The translations under genes were made by a program, and so were the position numbers. DNA of 64,000 bases from Telmatospirillum siberiense (GTDB lineage: Bacteria > Pseudomonadota > Alphaproteobacteria > Rhodospirillales > Magnetospirillaceae). Location of the stretch: NCBI RefSeq assembly GCF_002845745.1, contig NZ_PIUM01000005.1, positions 124,001 to 188,000 on the forward strand, read 5' to 3'. This document shows positions 59,002 to 64,000 of the stretch, piece after piece; positions within the stretch are counted from its first letter, which is position 1, and every line of letters starts with the position of its first letter. A model generated the notes under the pieces. It ran no database searches and was not told the DNA's origin. It was given only the letters and a program-made list of their open reading frames with translations.

Positions 59002-60641
59002 GACTCTTCGTCCGCCTGCTGCTTCTCTATCGCTCGTCCTGGGGATGGATGGCGCTGGGCGCCGTCCTGTCACTGGCGGCGTTGCTCGGCAATGTGGCGC
59101 TGATGGGAACCTCGGGATGGTTCATTGCCGCCATGGGCCTGGCCGGGGCCGTCGGCGGTACGCTCGACTATTTCAGCCCGGCCGCCCTTATCCGCGCCTG
59201 CGCCATCATCCGGACGGGAGGACGTTATGCCGAACGACTGGTCACTCACGAGGCCACCTTCCGCCTGATCGCCCGCCTGCGGACATGGCTTTTCGGAAAA
59301 ATGGAGCCGCAATCGCCGCTCGCCCTGGGCCGCTATCATAGCGGCGACCTGGCCAGCCGGTTGCGCACGGACCTCGATCGGCTGGAAACCGCCTATTTGC
59401 GCATCGTCCTTCCGCTTGTGATCGCCCTGGCCGCGACGGTTCTCATCCTGGCCTGGTTGGGTCGCTTCGCCGCGGTCTTCGTCCTGATCGAGGCGGCGGC
59501 CCTGATTTTCTCCGGCTTGGCCGTTCCCCTGCTGCTATCCCTCCGTTCGGCCCGGTGGTCGCGCCAGCGGGTCCGTTTGATGGTCCGCCTGAACGAACAG
59601 GCGATCGACGGCATGCAGGGAATGGGAGAATTGCTGGTTTTCGGCGCCGCCCGCCGTTTCATCGCGCGGTTCGCCGCGGTGAGCGGGGAGGCCGTCGCCC
59701 TTCAGGCCCGGCTGGCGCGTCTTGACGGCCTGTCGCAGGCGGGAATGCTCTTGGGATCCAATTTAGCCCTGTGGGGCGTGGTGGTCGCGGCCATTCCCCT
59801 GGTGCGGCGGGGTGATTTGGCGCCGGCCGATCTGGTCATGGCCGGGCTGGTCGCCCTATCGGCGTTCGAAGCGGTGGCTCCTCTGCCCGGTGCGTTTCAG
59901 AGCCTGGGTGCCGTCCTGGAATCGGCCCGGCGGATTTTCGCCATGGCCGACGCCTGTCCGCCGGCCGCGCCGTCGCGAGAGCACTCCGGCCTCCGGCCCG
60001 ATCGGTGCGACCTGCGGTTGACGGGCGTGGGATTCACCTATGACGGTGCCGCCCATCCGGCCGTCCGCGCCCTCGATCTCGATTTTCCGCAAGGGCGGCG
60101 GATCGCGGTGCGCGGTCCCACCGGTGCCGGGAAAAGCACGCTGGTTCTATTGCTGACCGGTCTCTTGGAGCCCGACGAGGGGACGATCACGCTGAACGGC
60201 CGGCCGGCCGGGAATTATGACGGCGAGACGCGGCGCGCCTGCTTCGCCGTGGCGTCCCAGTCGCCGGGCCTGTTCTGCGGCACGCTGGCCGACAATCTGC
60301 GTCTGGGGAAGCCGGATGCCGGCGATGCTGACCTATGGCATGTTCTGGGCGTGGCCGGATTGTCGGATTTCGTCGCGGCCATTCCCAATGGATTGAACTG
60401 CTGGCTGGGGGAGACCGGCCTGACGATTTCGGGAGGCCAGGCGCGACGCCTCTCGATCGCCAGGGCGCTGCTCCGCGACGCGCCGGTGGTTGTGTTGGAC
60501 GAGCCCGGTGAAGGATTGGACTATAGCTCGGAACGGGCGATGTTGCGGGCCGTGGTCGAGGACCTGCGCGGACGAAGCCTGTTGCTGATCACCCATCGCG
60601 CCGCCGGCCTGGATCTGATGGACGACATCGTCTTCCTGTGA
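58998..60641 (+). CDS. cydC: Thiol reductant ABC exporter subunit CydC
   Basis: 547-aa partner of CydD. Membrane domain from residue 12 (SSWGWMALGAVLSLAALLGNVALMGTSGWFIAAMG, typical CydC) to about 320; Walker A RGPTGAGKSTLVLLLTGLLEPDEG near 370, signature ISGGQARRLSIARALLRDAPVVVLDEPGEGLD. The Walker B loop reads DEPGEGLD instead of DEPTA/TNSLD, as in many CydC. It ends 2 bp from the stop of the convergent FNR-like gene, with no terminator between them. Confidence 0.93.
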   Translation: MRLFVRLLLLYRSSWGWMALGAVLSLAALLGNVALMGTSGWFIAAMGLAGAVGGTLDYFSPAALIRACAIIRTGGRYAERLVTHEATFRLIARLRTWLFGKMEPQSPLALGRYHSGDLASRLRTDLDRLETAYLRIVLPLVIALAATVLILAWLGRFAAVFVLIEAAALIFSGLAVPLLLSLRSARWSRQRVRLMVRLNEQAIDGMQGMGELLVFGAARRFIARFAAVSGEAVALQARLARLDGLSQAGMLLGSNLALWGVVVAAIPLVRRGDLAPADLVMAGLVALSAFEAVAPLPGAFQSLGAVLESARRIFAMADACPPAAPSREHSGLRPDRCDLRLTGVGFTYDGAAHPAVRALDLDFPQGRRIAVRGPTGAGKSTLVLLLTGLLEPDEGTITLNGRPAGNYDGETRRACFAVASQSPGLFCGTLADNLRLGKPDAGDADLWHVLGVAGLSDFVAAIPNGLNCWLGETGLTISGGQARRLSIARALLRDAPVVVLDEPGEGLDYSSERAMLRAVVEDLRGRSLLLITHRAAGLDLMDDIVFL

Positions 60642-60643
60642 TT

Positions 60644-61348
60644 TTAACAGTCGGCGGCGGCGATGCATTCCAATTGGTCGATGTCGCAGCGATAACGGTT
60701 GCCGGCCAGTTCGAACAGGGCGTCCCGGCGCTTCAACTCGGCGACGGTGCGGCTGGCGTGTTCCGTGGTGATGCCCAGCATCGCCCCCAGATCCTCGCGC
60801 GAGAACAGGGTTACCGTGCCGTCGGTTTCGACGAGATGAATGAGCAGGCGGGCCAAACGCTGGGACGCTTTGCCGGTGGACAGTTCGGTCAGCCAATCGT
60901 CGGCCTGGTGCAAGGCCTGATGCCAGCGCTCCATCAGTTGCCGGTGAAGGCGGGGCGTTTCCCTGGAGAGGCGTTCCACCACCAGCCGGGGAATGCGGCA
61001 GGCCGATGTCGGCTGTAAAGCGATGGCGGTATGCTCATAGGGCTGGCCGACGGTTACCTCCAAGCCGGCCGTGGCGCCGTGTTTCAACAAGCGGACGGTG
61101 CGCTGCATGCCGTCTGGAAGATATTGCACCAGCTTGATCAGCCCCGCCCGGACGGTAAACAGGGCGTCGCCTTCGTTTCCGGCGGAATAGAGGGGCTTAC
61201 CGGCCTCGATGTCGATCTCCTCGATCGGCAAATGGATCAGGCTGAAATCATTTTGTTGAAGATCGGCGAACAGCACCAGATCGCGGATGCCGCAATCCCG
61301 GCATTGGGTGCCGCCTCCCCAGGCGGAATCGATTCGGCCTTTTTTCAT
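60644..61348 (-). CDS. Crp/Fnr-family regulator with incomplete FNR cysteine set
   Basis: 234 aa: N-terminal cysteine region, cyclic-nucleotide-binding-type beta roll, long dimer helix and C-terminal helix-turn-helix. Cys16-x2-Cys19-x5-Val25 aligns with E. coli FNR Cys20, Cys23 and Cys29, so the third ligand is Val; the fourth (E. coli Cys122) is present as Cys117 in TSACRIPR. The recognition helix GITTEHASRTVAELKRR keeps the E-x2-S-R residues that read TTGAT half sites. It adjoins cydABXDC tail to tail, which suggests oxygen-linked control of cytochrome bd. Start 61348 (MKKGRID) follows family N-termini. Confidence 0.85.
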   Translation of the reverse strand: MKKGRIDSAWGGGTQCRDCGIRDLVLFADLQQNDFSLIHLPIEEIDIEAGKPLYSAGNEGDALFTVRAGLIKLVQYLPDGMQRTVRLLKHGATAGLEVTVGQPYEHTAIALQPTSACRIPRLVVERLSRETPRLHRQLMERWHQALHQADDWLTELSTGKASQRLARLLIHLVETDGTVTLFSREDLGAMLGITTEHASRTVAELKRRDALFELAGNRYRCDIDQLECIAAADC

Positions 61349-61496
61349 GCGGCGGTCCGGGGCGGAAAAGCGTGATCGGCTGGAATGAGATCCCCTCCCG
61401 GATCCGATGCCGCGCGGCGGTCTCGATGCGGCGATGTGAGGGCACCATACATCAGCTTTTCGGCTTCGGAACGCAAGATCCGGGTTCCTCTTGTTT

Positions 61497-61546
61497 CCGA
61501 TACAGTTTCGATATATCTTATTTTCGTTATATCGAAACTGTATCGG
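61497..61546. promoter_or_regulatory. Perfect 19-bp inverted repeat, likely operator of the PadR gene
   Basis: CCGATACAGTTTCGATATA (61497-61515) and its exact complement TATATCGAAACTGTATCGG (61528-61546) around a 12-nt AT-rich spacer. The right arm ends 8 bp before the PadR start. The AT-rich TCGATATAT-type core resembles operators described for E. coli YqjI, so autoregulation is likely. It lies in the 206-bp gap between divergent genes, so it could also affect the FNR-like gene. Confidence 0.75.
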
Positions 61547-61554
61547 AGAAGGCA

Positions 61555-62190
61555 ATGCCTTGCGACAATCAAAAACACTCACCTGGCCGTCACGGCCACC
61601 ATTCCTATCGGGATCAAATCTCATCTGACGGACCGCGAGACGGCGGAGAGGGGGGGCACGCCGGTTGCCGTCACGCCCATGGCGATTTTCGGCAGGAGCG
61701 CGGACATGGCGGCGGCGGGCGCATGCGCGGGGGACGACTGGGCCGGTTCTTCGAGCATGGCGATCTGCGTTTCGTCGTTCTCGGCCTGATCGCCGAAAAA
61801 CCGCGTCATGGCTATGAGATCATCAAGGCCATAGAAGACAGCGTGGGCGGCGCCTATAGCCCCAGTCCCGGCACGATCTATCCCACTCTCACCTTGCTGG
61901 AGGAACAAGGCTACATCGCCATGGAAGCGAGCGAGGACAGCAAGAAGAGCTACGCCATGACCCCGGATGGCCGCGCGTTTCTGGAGACCAACCGTCCCAT
62001 TGTCGATGCCCTGCGGGCCCGAATGGCGACGATGACCGAGGATGGACCGGCACCGCAAATCATCCGGGCCATGGAAAACCTGAAACTGGCGTTGCGCCTG
62101 CGACTGGGCCGGGGGCCGCTGACCGGGGAGCAGATCGCTCATATCGCCGAAGTCCTCGACCGGACGGCCGGAGAGATCGAGCGGAGTTGA
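61555..62190 (+). CDS. PadR-family regulator of the YqjI (metal-responsive) type
   Basis: 211 aa. Residues 1-65 are disordered and rich in His, Gly, Arg and Cys (KHSPGRHGHHSY, GGHAGCRHAHGDFRQERGHGGGG), a likely Ni/Fe-binding arm as in E. coli YqjI. From residue 66 the PadR winged helix follows: FFEHGDLRFVVLGLIAEKPRHGYEIIKAIED, GAYSPSPGTIYPTLTLLEEQGYI, SKKSYAMTPDGRAFLE, then a dimerisation helix. ATG 61555 is chosen because it directly follows the operator-like palindrome. The ribosome site is GGAGAAGG. The regulated ferric reductase found beside yqjI in E. coli is not in the window. Confidence 0.87.
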   Translation: MPCDNQKHSPGRHGHHSYRDQISSDGPRDGGEGGHAGCRHAHGDFRQERGHGGGGRMRGGRLGRFFEHGDLRFVVLGLIAEKPRHGYEIIKAIEDSVGGAYSPSPGTIYPTLTLLEEQGYIAMEASEDSKKSYAMTPDGRAFLETNRPIVDALRARMATMTEDGPAPQIIRAMENLKLALRLRLGRGPLTGEQIAHIAEVLDRTAGEIERS

Positions 62191-62313
62191 CGCCATGACT
62201 CCACGGATCAGGACAAGGTTGAGGCATCTCGCCTTGTCCGGAGCCCTCGGCCGGGGCGCGGCGCCCGAGCCGAAGGAGACGGATGCCGATCCCGCTCCGG
62301 ATGGAACGGTGTC

Positions 62314-63051
62314 TCAGCCCAAGGCCAATGAACGCAGGGCCGGCATGCCCTCCACCTCGTCGACCGACATCAGGTCGAGGGCCGCGTCCGCATGAAGCAG
62401 GGTTGAATCGAAAACGGGCAGGTCGATGTCCGAGGGTCCGACCAGCAGGCCGATTTCGGTGCAGCCGAGGATGACGCTGTCGGCCCCGTTCCGCCGTCCC
62501 TGTTCCATGATGGCGCGAAAGGCGGTTCGCGAATCCTCGCGCAGGATGCCTTGGCATAGTTCGTCGAAGATCACCCCATGCACGATCGCGCGCTCCGCCG
62601 CGTCGGGAAGAAGCGGGGCAAGGCCGTGGCGCGATGTCAGCCGGTCGACATAAAACGTCTGCTCCATGGTGTAGCGGGTAGCCAGCAGAAGCGGCCGGCG
62701 GCAACCGGCGGCCACCACCGCGGCGCCGGTCGTATCGGCGATGTGCAGCAGGGGAATGCCGATTGCGGCCTGCACCTCGGCGGCCACCTTATGCATCGTA
62801 TTGGTGCAAATCAGGATGACCCCGGCCCCGGCCGCCTCGAGCGCGCCGGCCGCATCCGCCAGTTCCGCCGCCGCTTGCGTCCAGGCGCCGCGGGTCTGCA
62901 GATCGACGATGCGGGCGAAATCGAACGACCGTAAAAGAATATCGGCCGAATGAAGCCCTCCCAGGCGGCGCCTGACCTGTTCATTGAGGTGGCGATAATA
63001 GACGGCAGTGCTTTCCCAACTCATGCCGCCGATCAATCCAATGGGTTTCAT
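62314..63051 (-). CDS. Aspartate/glutamate racemase family protein
   Basis: 245-aa cofactor-independent racemase fold (YgeA/aspartate racemase group). Seen: MKPIGLIGGMSWESTAVYYRHLNEQVRRRLGG, the first catalytic Cys in ILICTNTMHKVA near residue 83, the second in VILGCTEIGLLV near 195, and LPVFDSTLLHADAALDLM at the C-terminus. It interconverts L- and D-amino acids, with unknown preference among Asp, Glu and broader substrates. Divergent from the Lrp regulator, so it may be its target. Confidence 0.92.
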   Translation of the reverse strand: MKPIGLIGGMSWESTAVYYRHLNEQVRRRLGGLHSADILLRSFDFARIVDLQTRGAWTQAAAELADAAGALEAAGAGVILICTNTMHKVAAEVQAAIGIPLLHIADTTGAAVVAAGCRRPLLLATRYTMEQTFYVDRLTSRHGLAPLLPDAAERAIVHGVIFDELCQGILREDSRTAFRAIMEQGRRNGADSVILGCTEIGLLVGPSDIDLPVFDSTLLHADAALDLMSVDEVEGMPALRSLALG

Positions 63052-63216
63052 CTTTCTATCCTGACTGTCGCGATGGCTGATTATTGGGAAAGCCTAGCGC
63101 TCGATATGCGGAAAATGGCTGCAATTTTTCCCCAATTTTCGGCTATATGTGCAAATTAGAACCCCTATTATCAGTAATTCGGGGATTAATATTTTTTTAG
63201 AAGGAGCCGTCTCGCC
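63052..63216. promoter_or_regulatory. Divergent promoter region between the racemase and Lrp genes
   Basis: 165 bp, markedly AT-rich (63110-63200), separating two divergent genes. AGAAGGAG at 63199-63206 is the Lrp ribosome site. Lrp-family proteins usually bind AT-rich DNA in such regions; no clear consensus dyad was seen. Confidence 0.4.
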
Positions 63217-63678
63217 ATGTTCGATGAAACGGACCGGCGGATTCTCGGCCTGCTACAGGCCGACGCCGACATGCCCATCGCCGAGATCGCCGGGCAGGTC
63301 GGGCTTTCCGCGTCCCCCTGTTGGCGCCGGATCAAGAGGATGGAGGAGGCCGGTCTGATCAGCCGCCGCGTCGTCCTGGTCGATCGCGTCATCGCCAAGG
63401 TGCCGCTGACGATCTTTGCCGGGGTGCGCGTGCCGAGCCATTCCGTCGACTGGCTCGAGAGGTTCCGGCGGGTGATCGCCGACATTCCCGAGATCGTCGA
63501 GGCCTATCGGCTGGCGGGGGAAATGGATTACCTGATGCGCATCGTGGTCCCGTCGATCGAGATTTACGACCACGTCTACAAGCAATTGATCGCTCAGCTC
63601 GAATTTCGCGACGTGACCTCTTCGATCTCGATGGAGGAGATGAAGTTCACCACGGCCGTTCCCCTGCATTATCTTTGA
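63217..63678 (+). CDS. Lrp/AsnC-family transcriptional regulator
   Basis: 153-aa regulator. N-terminal helix-turn-helix: DETDRRILGLLQADADMPIAEIAGQVGLSASPCWRRIKRMEEAGLI (residues 2-47); C-terminal RAM ligand-binding domain with IAKVPLTIFAGVRV, FRRVIADIPEIVEAYRLAGEMDYLMRIVVPSIEIYDHVYKQLI and SSISMEEMKFTTAVPL. Such proteins sense amino acids and control their metabolism or transport. Divergent position suggests control of the neighbouring racemase. Confidence 0.93.
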   Translation: MFDETDRRILGLLQADADMPIAEIAGQVGLSASPCWRRIKRMEEAGLISRRVVLVDRVIAKVPLTIFAGVRVPSHSVDWLERFRRVIADIPEIVEAYRLAGEMDYLMRIVVPSIEIYDHVYKQLIAQLEFRDVTSSISMEEMKFTTAVPLHYL

Positions 63679-63818
63679 CGGCGGCTCTCGATCGATAGGC
63701 GGGCGCGACGATAATTATCAATGCCGAGCAGCCTCGAACCGAGGGAGGATGGCCCTTGGGTCTCAAAGGGGCGACGAGGACCGAATGACCGTCGTCCGAA
63801 CGAAACAGGACATAAGAC

Positions 63819-64000
63819 ATGCTGAAAGTTGCCGTTCCGTCGCGTGGCCATCTGGTCGATGAACATTTCGGCCATTGCGAAGCCTTCACCATCTTTTCGG
63901 TCGGCGAGGACAAGGAAATCGTGGAGGAGACCCGCCTGACGCCGCCGCCGGCCTGCGGTTGCAAATCGAACCTGATCTCGACTCTGGTGGAGATGGGAAT
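63819..64000 (+). CDS. NifX/NifB-like (dinitrogenase iron-molybdenum cofactor) domain protein, 3' truncated
   Basis: First 60 codons, cut by the window edge. MLKVAVPSRGHLVDEHFGHCEAFTIFSVGEDKEIVEETRL matches the start of the NifX/NafY/NifB C-terminal domain family, with the characteristic HFGHC motif, followed by TPPPACGCKSNLISTLVEMG with C-G-C, seen in stand-alone members. These proteins carry FeMo-co precursors or other metal clusters. AGGA lies 10 nt before ATG 63819. A nitrogenase link cannot be judged here, since stand-alone members occur outside nif clusters. Confidence 0.8.
   Translation, partial: MLKVAVPSRGHLVDEHFGHCEAFTIFSVGEDKEIVEETRLTPPPACGCKSNLISTLVEMG

Noticed and set aside
62195-62395. 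Small plus-strand frame after the PadR gene
   Set aside because: It runs into the antisense of the racemase 3' end and has no protein-like pattern or clear ribosome site.

Overview
The window is high-GC chromosomal DNA from an alphaproteobacterium, most likely a member of the Rhodospirillales. This is judged from three things: the gene orders ffh-rpsP-rimM-trmD-rplS-leuCDB-asd and mdh-sucCDAB-lpdA, the separate F1-only ATP synthase operon atpHAGDC, and an ethylmalonyl-CoA pathway gene pair. It is mostly core metabolism and energy conservation. No prophage, insertion sequence with a transposase, CRISPR array, rRNA or tRNA was recognised.

Layout. 1-10.7 kb is a fatty-acid utilisation block: the end of a FadL-type porin, an acyl-CoA ligase, a MerR regulator, thiolase, a FadN-type hydroxyacyl-CoA dehydrogenase/enoyl-CoA hydratase, acyl-CoA dehydrogenase, a hotdog thioesterase and an SDR. 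10.7-15.1 kb holds fbp and mgsA (minus strand), purT, and a 2-hydroxyacid dehydrogenase (minus). 15.3-23.8 kb is ffh, rpsP, rimM, trmD, rplS, leuC, leuD, leuB and asd. 23.8-27.9 kb has a LysE-type exporter, a degenerate receiver protein and pdxY (all minus), then a CitE-like malyl-CoA enzyme and mesaconyl-CoA hydratase (plus). 28.1-43.1 kb is the TCA region: sdhCDAB, a small lipoprotein, zapE, mdh, sucCD, sucA, sucB and lpdA. 43.3-47.7 kb has a small membrane protein, xerC and a DUF484 protein (minus), and priA. 47.9-52.9 kb is atpHAGDC, followed by an unassigned ferritin-like protein. 54.3-60.6 kb is cydA-cydB-cydX-cydD-cydC (cytochrome bd and its assembly exporter), convergent with an FNR-like regulator. 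61.5-64 kb has a PadR regulator of the YqjI type, an Asp/Glu racemase, an Lrp regulator and the start of a NifX/NifB-like protein.

The genes fit together as an aerobic and microaerobic respiratory programme. Beta-oxidation and the ethylmalonyl-CoA enzymes feed acetyl-CoA and C4 acids into the TCA genes. These feed succinate dehydrogenase, ATP synthase and, at low oxygen, cytochrome bd.

The most interesting signal is regulatory. The 5' region of asd (22448-22680) has all parts of a ribosome-mediated transcription attenuator: a promoter-like pair, a strong ribosome binding site, a 36-residue leader peptide ending in a run of Thr, Lys, Ile and Met codons (the end products of the aspartate pathway), three mutually exclusive pairing segments and an intrinsic terminator. 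Other points are a perfect 19-bp inverted repeat 8 bp before the YqjI-like gene, an FNR homologue lacking one cluster cysteine, a VOC-domain remnant coupled to ffh, two palindromic elements built on CACCAAG octamers, and a receiver domain that has lost its acidic pocket.
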